DNA of 64,000 bases from Thermosynechococcus vestitus BP-1. Lineage in GTDB: Bacteria; Cyanobacteriota; Cyanobacteriia; Thermosynechococcales; Thermosynechococcaceae. The stretch's first letter is position 1; each line of letters opens with the position of its first letter. The notes under the pieces are model-generated. The model saw nothing but the letters and a program-made list of their open reading frames with translations. It ran no database searches and had not been told where the DNA came from. Location of the stretch: NCBI RefSeq assembly GCF_000011345.1, contig NC_004113.1, positions 2,232,001 to 2,296,000 of the forward strand, in the 5' to 3' direction. Shown piece after piece: positions 35,489-43,404 of this stretch. Made by a program: the position numbers and the translations under genes.

Positions 35489-36895
35489 TCAAAAAACTCC
35501 ACCTAAGATAAAGCAAACCAGACAGATTAAGAAACAGATTTGACTTTGTCGATCTTTAATTGCATAAACAATTGGATCATAGGGCATCAAGCCGCGGTGG
35601 GTCAGCATGATGGTTCGGGTAATCCAGTATAGAAGCACACAGCAAATGCCCCAGAGTACTTGTGGTTTTGTGTAAAGACGCTGCACTTGGGGAGAGTTAA
35701 TATAGAGCGCCAGCACCAAAATTGAGACATAACCCGCCCCAATGGCCATCATGCTAATAATCGGCAAATCGTCCACGTGGTAGCCTCGACCACTGGCCTT
35801 GAGTTGTTTGCGGTGATAGTGATCCACCAGTTCTGCCTGCCGCTTGACGGTTGCTAGACAAAAGAAGAAAAAGATGGAGAAAGCTAAAAGCCACACACTG
35901 AGGGCAATCCCTGTGGCAACTGCACCTGCCAAGATGCGAATTGTGTAAAGGCCAGCAAGGATGCAAATATCAATAATCATCCGCCGCTTTAGGTAGAAGG
36001 AGTAGGCAGTTGTGAGACCATAATAGGCGAGGAGAATGCCCAGAAATGACGAACTAATGGTGGTGGCGATCGCCATGCCAGCGCTAAGGAGGATCAAAAT
36101 CAGCCCTATCCCGTGGGAGAGGGGAATATCTCCAGCCGCCAAGGGACGATGACGCTTGCGGGGATGGGCGCGATCGGCCTGCAAATCTAAAAGATCATTT
36201 AAGACATAGACACTGGACGCCGTCAGACTAAAAGCAATCGCTGCCACCAGCGAAATCCAAAAAGTGGGCAAATTAAACTGATGCCCTGCAAGCATCGGCA
36301 CAAAGACCAAAACATTTTTCACCCACTGATGAGGCCGAATTTCTTTCAAGTAGGGTTGAATGCTTCGTTTTGCGCTCCCTAGATGTTCGCCATTCGGATT
36401 GATTTGCTCGACCTTTTGGCGTAGCTGAGGAGAGGCATTGACGGTGATTGCCTTGGCTGCAACTGCCCACACAGGTAAATCCGCCTCAGAATCCCCCATG
36501 TAGATAAAATTTTTCTCACCAAAACGCTCTCGGATAAACCTTGCCTTGTTTTCTCCCTTCAAATTAAGCTGGCCATCAGAACCATAAACCTCATCAAAGA
36601 GTCCCAAATGGGCAGCAATCCTTTCAGCAATGAGTTGATCAGTGGCGGCGATGAGAACCACCTTACCCCCTTTGGCTTTCCAGTCTTGGATATACTGAAT
36701 AACTTCCGGGTTATAGGGTAATGTGGCAATGTCTAGATCGGCACAGGTAGCTAATTTTCTTTTGATCTGAGCACAATTGAAGCTTCTTGTTGTGAAGAGT
36801 TGAATTAGAAGCTCACTCAAAGACAAACAGATTAATTCTAGAAAAATTTCCGTTCTCAGTAGCGTGTTATCTAGATCAATCAGAAGATAAACCAT
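35489..36895 (-). CDS. HAD phosphatase-UbiA prenyltransferase fusion (polyprenyl-phosphate phosphoribosyltransferase-like)
   Basis: Residues 1 to about 170 are a HAD domain with the nucleophile motif LIDLDNTLL, the ATD segment of motif II and IYMGDSEADLPVW (motif IV). Residues from about 185 are a UbiA-type membrane domain with roughly eight helices, VYVLNDLLDLQADRAHPRKR, RPLAAGDIP and MIIDICILAGLYTIRILAG. This closely follows mycobacterial Rv3806c, which joins phosphoribosyl pyrophosphate to decaprenyl phosphate. The fused HAD domain could remove the 5-phosphate from the product. It is the first gene of the operon. Its last codon and TGA stop were remade by IS copy 2 (Leu to Phe at the C-terminus). 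Confidence 0.88.
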   Translation of the reverse strand: MVYLLIDLDNTLLRTEIFLELICLSLSELLIQLFTTRSFNCAQIKRKLATCADLDIATLPYNPEVIQYIQDWKAKGGKVVLIAATDQLIAERIAAHLGLFDEVYGSDGQLNLKGENKARFIRERFGEKNFIYMGDSEADLPVWAVAAKAITVNASPQLRQKVEQINPNGEHLGSAKRSIQPYLKEIRPHQWVKNVLVFVPMLAGHQFNLPTFWISLVAAIAFSLTASSVYVLNDLLDLQADRAHPRKRHRPLAAGDIPLSHGIGLILILLSAGMAIATTISSSFLGILLAYYGLTTAYSFYLKRRMIIDICILAGLYTIRILAGAVATGIALSVWLLAFSIFFFFCLATVKRQAELVDHYHRKQLKASGRGYHVDDLPIISMMAIGAGYVSILVLALYINSPQVQRLYTKPQVLWGICCVLLYWITRTIMLTHRGLMPYDPIVYAIKDRQSQICFLICLVCFILGGVF

Positions 36896-37073
36896 TTTTT
36901 ACAGTTTAAGGTTTTCCTGTGTTCCTCATTTACTGAAAAGGGTTGTATTATACAGTAACCAGCAAGCCGCTCCTAGGGGAATAGGTAACAGATTATGAAT
37001 TCTCTGCTGCTGAGCATAACATTCAAGGTACAAGTTACTAGAGTAGTAGTGAACTGGTTTGGGAACGGAAACG

Positions 37074-38036
37074 ATGGGTCAACTCTTGGGTCTGTTGTCT
37101 CTTCTACTGGGGTTTGGGGTCTGGTATAGTGCTAGCGCTATACGGGTTGTCAATCAGGGTAATATGGCTCTGGTGGAGCGGCTCGGCAGATATAACCGCC
37201 GCTTAGGACCAGGGTTCAGTCTTATATGGCCGGTCTTTGAGCGGGTGGTCTTTGAGGAAACGATTCGGGAAAAGGTCTTAGATATTCCGCCACAGCAGTG
37301 TATCACCCGTGACAATGTGACGATTACCGTGGATGCCGTGGTTTATTGGCGCATTGTGGATATGGAACGCGCCTACTATCGGGTGGAAAACCTGAAAATG
37401 GCGATGGTGAATTTGGTGCAAACGCAGATTCGGGCAGAAATGGGGAAGTTGGAACTGGATGAAACCTTTACAGCCCGTACCCAAGTGAACGAGACCCTGC
37501 TACGGGATCTTGATATTGCCACGGATCCTTGGGGCGTCAAGGTGACCCGTGTGGAGCTGCGGGATATTGCCCCTTCGCAGGCGGTTCAAGACTCGATGGA
37601 ACTGCAAATGTCTGCGGAGCGCAAAAAACGTGCTGCTATTCTTACCTCTGAAGGGGAACGGGAAGCAGCCATCAACTCTGCTCGGGGTAAAGCGGAAGCC
37701 CAGGTTTTAGCGGCGGAGGCAGAACAAAAGGCCGCCATTCTGTCAGCGGAAGCGGAACAAAAAGTAGTAGTGTTGCGTGCCCAAGCCGAGCGTCAAAATC
37801 AGATTTTGCGTGCCCAAGGAACCGCAGAAGCGATGAAGATTATTGCGGCAGCACTGCACGAAGATCCAAAGGCGAAGGAAGCGCTCCAGTTTCTCCTCGC
37901 CCAGAGCTATTTGGATATGGGACGCACCATTGGCCACAGTGATAGCAGTAAAGTACTATTTATGGATCCCAGCAGTATCCCAGCGACGATCGAGGGTGTG
38001 AAGTCCCTAATCGAGCAGTCCCCCCGCGAGGTATAG
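37074..38036 (+). CDS. SPFH/band-7 membrane protein (stomatin/slipin type)
   Basis: From ATG 37074 (GGAA upstream; TTG 37059 also in frame) the product has 320 residues. One N-terminal membrane helix is followed by an SPFH domain: [37 protein letters not shown] and [24 protein letters not shown] long Ala/Glu helix then runs with repeats such as [10 protein letters not shown]. Such proteins oligomerise on membranes, organise microdomains and often control membrane proteases. No NfeD partner is adjacent. The stop lies three bases before purS. Confidence 0.92.
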   Translation: MGQLLGLLSLLLGFGVWYSASAIRVVNQGNMALVERLGRYNRRLGPGFSLIWPVFERVVFEETIREKVLDIPPQQCITRDNVTITVDAVVYWRIVDMERAYYRVENLKMAMVNLVQTQIRAEMGKLELDETFTARTQVNETLLRDLDIATDPWGVKVTRVELRDIAPSQAVQDSMELQMSAERKKRAAILTSEGEREAAINSARGKAEAQVLAAEAEQKAAILSAEAEQKVVVLRAQAERQNQILRAQGTAEAMKIIAAALHEDPKAKEALQFLLAQSYLDMGRTIGHSDSSKVLFMDPSSIPATIEGVKSLIEQSPREV

Positions 38037-38039
38037 TCC

Positions 38040-38309
38040 ATGGCACAATTTCAGGCACAGGTGTTTGTGACGCTGCGACCATCAGTGTTAGATCCCGCAG
38101 GGGTTGCAGTACAGGCGGGGATTCATCATCTAGGCTATACAAATGTGCAATCGGTGCGCATTGGTAAACTAGTGGAACTCACCCTAGAGGCTGGCGATCG
38201 CGCCACTGCCGAGGCACAACTGGGCCACATTGCCGATCAACTGTTAGCCAATCCCGTGATTGAAACCTTTCGCATTGAATTGCAGGAGCTGGCCACTGCC
38301 GCAGAGTAG
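38040..38309 (+). CDS. purS: Phosphoribosylformylglycinamidine synthase subunit PurS
   Basis: The 89-residue protein (QAQVFVTLRPSVLDPAGVAVQAGIHHLGY...VRIGKLVELTLE) is the small bridging subunit of the FGAM synthase complex. It channels ammonia from PurQ to PurL in purine synthesis. The start ATG 38040 follows the SPFH stop by three bases. The length is typical. purQ lies 600 bases downstream after one unknown gene; purL is not in the window. Confidence 0.93.
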   Translation: MAQFQAQVFVTLRPSVLDPAGVAVQAGIHHLGYTNVQSVRIGKLVELTLEAGDRATAEAQLGHIADQLLANPVIETFRIELQELATAAE

Positions 38310-38314
38310 GCACG

Positions 38315-38920
38315 ATGTTCAACTGGTGGGATGATCTATTAGCCAGTATCGAGGCGGGCATCAAGGCTGGCATTGAATCGGGATTACAGTCCTTGGCGCA
38401 GACCCTTGCCCCTTTGCTTCAAATACCGGAGGCCACAGCCCCCTTCCAACGCATTGCCCTCTTTCGGGCGGGGGTGGATCAACCGATCGCTGGCTCTGGC
38501 ATTAGGGTCGAAGGTGCCGCTTGGTGTCTGGAATCCCACTGGCCGCAGACAATTCCCCTCTTTGAACTTCCGGAAGCCCATCTGTGGCTGGAAGTGCCCT
38601 CTGCCCAAAGGGGAGATCAGCTGCTCCTGTGCCGTGCTTTAGTCAAAACCGGCAGATTGCCCGAGGGGGCCCAACTGTTCCTCAGTCGCAGTCAACCCTT
38701 GGGTTGGACATTTTCGCGCACGGTTTCCCTCGTGGGCGATCGCGACTGGCATCTGCGCGAAGTGCCTTTTCACCTCAAACCAGACCCCCAGAGCCCCGGC
38801 TTGATTAAAATTGGGGTGGAATTCCTGGGACGCGGTGTGGTCTGGCTACGGGATATTGAGCTGCTCCAGGCCCCCGCCAAGTTAAAGCCGATTACTGATG
38901 TGATGGATGAATTGCTGTGA
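38315..38920 (+). CDS. Unknown protein encoded between purS and purQ
   Basis: The 201-residue product has an amphipathic N-terminus (MFNWWDDLLASIEAGIKAGIESGLQSLAQ). A beta-rich body follows with many Trp residues and patterns such as PLFELPEAHLWLEVP and IKIGVEFLGRGVVWLRDIELLQ, which resemble a jelly-roll or carbohydrate-binding-like sandwich. I do not recognise the family. It starts six bases after purS and its TGA overlaps the purQ GTG (GTGA at 38917-38920). It is therefore firmly inside the purine operon, which suggests co-regulation but proves no role in purine synthesis. Confidence 0.7.
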   Translation: MFNWWDDLLASIEAGIKAGIESGLQSLAQTLAPLLQIPEATAPFQRIALFRAGVDQPIAGSGIRVEGAAWCLESHWPQTIPLFELPEAHLWLEVPSAQRGDQLLLCRALVKTGRLPEGAQLFLSRSQPLGWTFSRTVSLVGDRDWHLREVPFHLKPDPQSPGLIKIGVEFLGRGVVWLRDIELLQAPAKLKPITDVMDELL

Positions 38921-39642
38921 GTGAGGGCCTAAACGTAGGGATTGTTGTTTTTCCCGGATCGAATTGCGATCGCGATGTTGCCTACGTCACCAGGGAAATT
39001 CTCCAATGGCCGACGCAACTGTTGTGGCACGAGGAGACCGATCTGGGGGATTACGATTTGATTGTGCTGCCGGGGGGCTTTAGTTTTGGCGATTATTTGC
39101 GCTGTGGGGCGATCGCCCGCTTCTCACCCATCATGGCCGCCGTCAAAGACCATGCCGCCGCTGGCAAATGGGTGCTCGGCATTTGTAATGGCTTTCAAAT
39201 CCTAACTGAGGCAAAACTGCTCCCGGGGGCCCTAGTGCGCAATCGGGACCTGCACTTTATTTGCGATCGCGTCCATTTGCGCTTAGAAGCCAAAGAGCGG
39301 CCATGGCTACGGGCCTATGGCGATAAAACCGTCATCCGCTTGCCCATTGCCCATGGTGAGGGCTGCTACTATGCCGATGCCACGACCCTTGCCGAACTGG
39401 AAGCCAACCGCCAAGTCCTCTTTCGCTATGCTGATGCCCAAGGGAATGTCACCCCCGAAAGTAATCCCAATGGCTCCTTGAACAATATCGCCGGTATTTG
39501 CAATGCCGCCGGCAATGTTTTAGGAATGATGCCTCACCCTGAGCGGGCAGCTGATCCTGCCCTGAGCCACTCCCCCAGTGAGCACACCTTGGATGGGTTA
39601 CAGTTATTTCAGTCGTTGCTGCTAGCCTCTGCTTTTGCCTAA
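38917..39642 (+). CDS. purQ: Phosphoribosylformylglycinamidine synthase subunit PurQ (glutaminase)
   Basis: The 241-residue class I glutamine amidotransferase begins with GTG at 38917 in a GTGA overlap with the preceding stop. Motifs are [36 protein letters not shown], the catalytic Cys in [10 protein letters not shown], and MMPHPERA containing the catalytic His. It releases ammonia from glutamine for PurL. It is slightly longer than many PurQ proteins but has the complete triad region. Confidence 0.95.
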   Translation: MSEGLNVGIVVFPGSNCDRDVAYVTREILQWPTQLLWHEETDLGDYDLIVLPGGFSFGDYLRCGAIARFSPIMAAVKDHAAAGKWVLGICNGFQILTEAKLLPGALVRNRDLHFICDRVHLRLEAKERPWLRAYGDKTVIRLPIAHGEGCYYADATTLAELEANRQVLFRYADAQGNVTPESNPNGSLNNIAGICNAAGNVLGMMPHPERAADPALSHSPSEHTLDGLQLFQSLLLASAFA

Positions 39643-39669
39643 ATCCTGGCGGGAATTCGCCCCATCCCC

Positions 39670-40299
39670 ATGCAGCCCCTGTTGACGTTTCTCCTGGGCA
39701 CAATCGCGGCTCTATTTCCCATTACCGATCCCATTGCCGCCATTCCTGTGTTCTATGCCCTGACGGCCAAGCAATCCCGTCGGCAGCGGCTCAAGCAGGC
39801 TAGGCAAGTAGCAATCAATGTGGCCGCTGTACTTACAGTTTTCTTCTTTATGGGGAAGTTGATCCTAGCCTTCTTTGGTATTTCTCTGCCCGTTGTCCGC
39901 ATTGCCGGTGGCTTAATCGTTGGGCATACGGCTTGGCAGATGGTGACTTCTCAGGATCGCTTAACGCAACAGGAGCACATAGAAGCGGCAGATAAGGTGG
40001 ATATTTCCTTAACGCCAATGGCCATTCCCCTCATTAGTGGGCCGGGGGCGATCGCCATGACCATTAGCCTCTCTACTCGCTGCCATACTTGGCTAGAATA
40101 TTTGGGAGCATGGCTGGGGATTTTGTTGCTGAGTGCCATGGTTTACTTGTTCCTGATCTTAGGGGAACCCCTCAGTCGAGCTTGGGGAATTACCGATCGC
40201 GGCGCCTTGACAAGACTGTTGGGCTTTTTAATTCTGGCGATCGCCGTCCAGTTCATTGCCGATGGCAGTCTGGCGCTTCTGCAGACCCTGTTGAGTTAG
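39670..40299 (+). CDS. MarC/NAAT-family inner-membrane protein
   Basis: The 209-residue protein has six hydrophobic helices. LFPITDPIAAIPVFYALT near the N-terminus and TPMAIPLISGPGAIAMTISLS in the middle are the conserved half-helix signatures of MarC proteins. The family's transport substrate is not firmly known; some archaeal members move amino acids. It lies 27 bases after purQ on the same strand. Confidence 0.87.
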   Translation: MQPLLTFLLGTIAALFPITDPIAAIPVFYALTAKQSRRQRLKQARQVAINVAAVLTVFFFMGKLILAFFGISLPVVRIAGGLIVGHTAWQMVTSQDRLTQQEHIEAADKVDISLTPMAIPLISGPGAIAMTISLSTRCHTWLEYLGAWLGILLLSAMVYLFLILGEPLSRAWGITDRGALTRLLGFLILAIAVQFIADGSLALLQTLLS

Positions 40300-40362
40300 C
40301 CTCGTCAATCAATTACTCAATCAATTCATCATCAGTTAATCAACATTCATTGACTCCCTGAG

Positions 40363-41085
40363 ATGTCTATTTTCACAACCAAGGGTGGCCAAGTGTATCA
40401 ACTGCACCAACTCACGGCAACGGTGAACCTCTACGATGCGCCAACGGGCGATCGCTTGGCAACCCAAGGGGCAGCAGGACGGTTTCTCTGGGTCTCTGCT
40501 TTGGAGTCTGAACGTACCTATGTACAACTGGCGGAGGATGACTACTGGGGCTGGTTGGATCAAGGGGATTACCGCCATCTCACGCCCGCTACTGAGCCCT
40601 ATCAACCCATTGCCCGCGATCGCGCCTACATCGAGGCGGTCCTTGAAGACGTTATTGCCTTTTGCTTAGCGGCACAGGAGGCGCCCCATGAGTATCTCTG
40701 GGGAGGAACCGTCGCCCCCAACTACGACTGTTCTGGCTTGATGCAGGCCAGTTTCGCCAGTCAAGGCATTTGGCTACCGCGGGATGCTTATCAGCAAGAG
40801 GCCTTTGCCACCCCCCTAGGGAGCAACTCGATTGCGGAAACCCTACCCCAGCTGCAGCGGGGCGATCTGGTCTTTTTCGGCAGCCGCGAAAAGGCGACCC
40901 ATGTGGGCCTCTATCTGGGGCAGGGGCAGTATATCCATAGCTCTGGCAAGGAATATGGCCGCAATGGCATTGGCATTGATACCCTCTTCCCCAGTGAGGA
41001 TCCCGTGAGCATTGCCTATCAGCGGCAGTTTCGCGGTGGTGGCCGCATTGAGTATAGCTATCTGCCGCTAACGCCCCATCCCTAG
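40363..41085 (+). CDS. NlpC/P60 (C40) peptidoglycan endopeptidase with SH3-like domain
   Basis: The 240-residue protein has an N-terminal SH3b-like region (VNLYDAPTGDRLATQ... YWGWLDQGDY). The C-terminal NlpC/P60 domain has the catalytic Cys in YDCSGLMQASF, His in ATHVGLYLG and a third polar residue near YIHSSGK. This domain order matches the cyanobacterial gamma-D-glutamyl-diaminoacid endopeptidases that trim stem peptides of cell-wall fragments. No signal peptide is visible, so it probably acts in the cytosol on recycled muropeptides. Its 3' end overlaps guaB3 tail to tail by 18 bases. Confidence 0.9.
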   Translation: MSIFTTKGGQVYQLHQLTATVNLYDAPTGDRLATQGAAGRFLWVSALESERTYVQLAEDDYWGWLDQGDYRHLTPATEPYQPIARDRAYIEAVLEDVIAFCLAAQEAPHEYLWGGTVAPNYDCSGLMQASFASQGIWLPRDAYQQEAFATPLGSNSIAETLPQLQRGDLVFFGSREKATHVGLYLGQGQYIHSSGKEYGRNGIGIDTLFPSEDPVSIAYQRQFRGGGRIEYSYLPLTPHP

Positions 41086-42231
41086 TTTTTGCGCTTTTTG
41101 ATAGACCTTACCTTCCGTGAGGAGGGAAGGCGCAATGACGATCTCCACTTGCTGCATCTCCCGCAGATCCTTGGCCCCAAGGGTGCCCATACTGGTTTGC
41201 AACGCCCCAAGGAAGTTGTGGGTCCCATCGTCCAACTGGGCGGGTCCCCGCAGAATCTGCTCAAGGGTACCTGTGGTGCCCACATGAATGCGCGTCCCCC
41301 GCGGCAGGACAGGACTAGGCGTGGCCATACCCCAGTGATAACCACGACCAGGGGCTTCTTTGGCACGGGCAAAGGGCGACCCCATCATCACTGCATCTGC
41401 GCCGCAGGCAATACATTTGCAGACATCGCCACCGGTGACAAGGCCGCCATCGGCAATCACGGGCACATAGCGTTGCGTTTCTTCAAAATAGGCGTCCCGT
41501 GCCGCTGCACAGTCAGCGATCGCCGTCACTTGAGGCACCCCCACCCCAAGCACCCCACGGGAGGTACAGGCCGCCCCTGGACCAATCCCCACCAGAATTG
41601 CCGCTGCGCCACAGTGCATGAGACTGAGAGCCACCTCATAGGTGACACAGTTCCCCAAAATAACGGGCATGGGCATCCGCTCACAAAAGGCAGCCAAGTC
41701 TAGGGGGTCTGTTCCCTCAGGCGCAAGGTGGGCCGGTGAGACAACGGTTGCTTGCACAAAGAGCAAATCGGCCCCTGCCGCTGCTACAACCTCACCAAAA
41801 CGACTGGCCCCCGCTGGGGTTAAACTGACGGCAGCAATTCCCCCTTGGGATTTGATTTCTTGAATGCGTTTTTCAATGAGGTGGGGTTGAATCGGCTGCG
41901 CATACAACTGCTGCATCAGGGGCACAAATTCATCCACACTGACGCTGGCAATGCGTTCGAGAATGGGTGCGGGATCTTCGTAGCGGGTTTGAATCCCCTC
42001 AAGATTGAGAACGCCCAGTGCCCCCATCTGGCTGAGTTTGACCGCCATTGTGACATCCACGACCCCATCCATGGCACTGGCAATAATCGGAATTTCCCGT
42101 TCAATGGCACCAATGCGCCAGCGGGTATCCACCAATTGAGGATCAAGGGTGCGATTGCCGGGGACAAGGGCAATTTCATCAATACCGTAGGCGCGGCGGG
42201 CGGTGCGATGTCCCCCTAGTTGAATTGTCAT
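41068..42231 (-). CDS. guaB3: GuaB3-type IMP dehydrogenase/GMP reductase family protein
   Basis: The 387-residue TIM-barrel protein lacks the CBS pair of true IMPDH. The catalytic loop [18 protein letters not shown] carries the Cys. [31 protein letters not shown] is the phosphate-binding region, and [15 protein letters not shown] is typical of actinobacterial and cyanobacterial GuaB3 proteins. A cyanobacterial GuaB3 has been reported to work as a GMP reductase, so conversion of GMP to IMP is the best guess, though IMPDH is the common annotation. It is the first gene of its transcript. Confidence 0.9.
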   Translation of the reverse strand: MTIQLGGHRTARRAYGIDEIALVPGNRTLDPQLVDTRWRIGAIEREIPIIASAMDGVVDVTMAVKLSQMGALGVLNLEGIQTRYEDPAPILERIASVSVDEFVPLMQQLYAQPIQPHLIEKRIQEIKSQGGIAAVSLTPAGASRFGEVVAAAGADLLFVQATVVSPAHLAPEGTDPLDLAAFCERMPMPVILGNCVTYEVALSLMHCGAAAILVGIGPGAACTSRGVLGVGVPQVTAIADCAAARDAYFEETQRYVPVIADGGLVTGGDVCKCIACGADAVMMGSPFARAKEAPGRGYHWGMATPSPVLPRGTRIHVGTTGTLEQILRGPAQLDDGTHNFLGALQTSMGTLGAKDLREMQQVEIVIAPSLLTEGKVYQKAQKLGMGR

Positions 42232-42343
42232 GGTGTTCCTCGCAGTTGGTAGGCTAAAGGATCAAGTACCGTGTCTAAGTTGTTGTGGGCAGTGGAACAA
42301 ATTTACAAAAATTTACAACACCTTGACAAGCCATGGCTTGGCG

Positions 42344-43249
42344 CTAGTTCAATGGTGGGTTGGGCGATCGCCGAACCGGGCGAAAGGAAGTGGGACGCGG
42401 CGATGGGGGCGATGAACCACGGCGCTGAGGACGGCCTAGCTGTGCCTTGGCCTTGGCTTTCTTGGCCTTCTTCTTGATTTTGCGCGGGGGCAAAATACCC
42501 ACCGTGGTTGCCTCCTGGACCACTAAACTGGTTCCCTGCCGCTGCACCTGAAAGTCCCAAAAGTAGCCTGGCGATTTCATGGGTACGGTTCCTGTGAGTT
42601 TTAGTTTGAAGGCTTTGGGTTTTTCGCCCCGCCGACGCGGCAACTGCTGGATTTTAACGACGACAAAGTTCTTTTCTTGGGAGTTGAAGATCACTTCTCC
42701 CCGTACAGAAAAGTAACCGTCATTGACGCCAGGATCCGCGGCTGTGGCCTTGCCCTGTTGCAGGCGCTCCGGTTCCCATACGCCCACAATTTGCAGGTGC
42801 AGCTTCACTGCTTCCTTGTCTTTGTCAGCATTACGGGTGCGAGGGTAGACTACCCAGAGGTGGGGTTCATTCAAGTCGAGATATTTTTTAATCAGGTTCA
42901 TCACCTGCCCCAGGAGGACGGTTTCAATTTCCACACCATCCTCGGTTATCATTACCCCTCGGTTGAACTCCTGCTCCGAAGCGGGGACATAGCGACCTCG
43001 GACAACGCCGATCGCCCGATATTGCATCCGTTCACTGGGGGGTGGAATGGGTTGAGGGTGGGAAGGCGGATCGGGTTGGCTAGGAATGGGTTCTTCAGGA
43101 ACAGCATTATCCTTGGGCAGTGAGCTACCCGCTGCAGTAACACCGAGAATTTCTGGGCGAGGCTTGGTTGCTAAATCAGAGGAAGGCGTTGGCGGAGTCG
43201 CTGGGGTCTTCTTGGCGCGGGGGCGCTTGGCCGGGGGTTCAGCAGTCAT
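42344..43249 (-). CDS. Cyanobacterial hypothetical protein with basic, proline-rich tails
   Basis: From ATG 43249 the product has 301 residues. The first 75 are low-complexity Pro/Ala/Lys. A folded core of about 150 residues follows (AIGVVRGRYVPASEQEFNRG through PGYFWDFQVQRQGTSLVV), and then a Lys/Ala/Arg-rich tail (PPRKIKKKAKKAKAKAQ). The core looks beta-rich and the tail could bind nucleic acid. I do not recognise the family. The longer in-frame start at 43279 is possible. No operon partner is evident. Confidence 0.7.
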   Translation of the reverse strand: MTAEPPAKRPRAKKTPATPPTPSSDLATKPRPEILGVTAAGSSLPKDNAVPEEPIPSQPDPPSHPQPIPPPSERMQYRAIGVVRGRYVPASEQEFNRGVMITEDGVEIETVLLGQVMNLIKKYLDLNEPHLWVVYPRTRNADKDKEAVKLHLQIVGVWEPERLQQGKATAADPGVNDGYFSVRGEVIFNSQEKNFVVVKIQQLPRRRGEKPKAFKLKLTGTVPMKSPGYFWDFQVQRQGTSLVVQEATTVGILPPRKIKKKAKKAKAKAQLGRPQRRGSSPPSPRPTSFRPVRRSPNPPLN

Positions 43250-43404
43250 GGCAATTCTCGCAAACAGTCTAAACACCAATTGAGTAACTGTTCAGATGAA
43301 CAGGCCACGGCAATTCTCAATTGGGGTACTCTCAATTATGCGTTGCCGCTGTGAGCTAAGCAACACTTTTATGCCTGCCCAAATTCCTGCCAAACATTTG
43401 AGAA

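Larger units (their letters stand above)
34170..35492 (+). mobile_element. TnpB-only IS200/IS605-group element, copy 2 (1323 bp)
   Basis: This copy has the same length and ends as copy 1, again directly after TCAT and antiparallel to the operon. It lies between the HAD-UbiA gene and gtrA. Removing it restores TTTTATGACT, where the TGA stop of the prenyltransferase overlaps the gtrA ATG. Subterminal hairpins are at 34186-34205 and 35463-35482. It is the most diverged copy in the promoter region and at the tnpB 3' end. Copies 1 and 2 are direct repeats bracketing gtrA and the DprE1-like gene (1.74 kb). Confidence 0.92.

Noticed and set aside
31107-35492. Composite transposon formed by IS copies 1 and 2
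   Set aside because: The genes between them belong to the surrounding operon and restore ATGA overlaps when the IS copies are removed, so they are host genes, not cargo.
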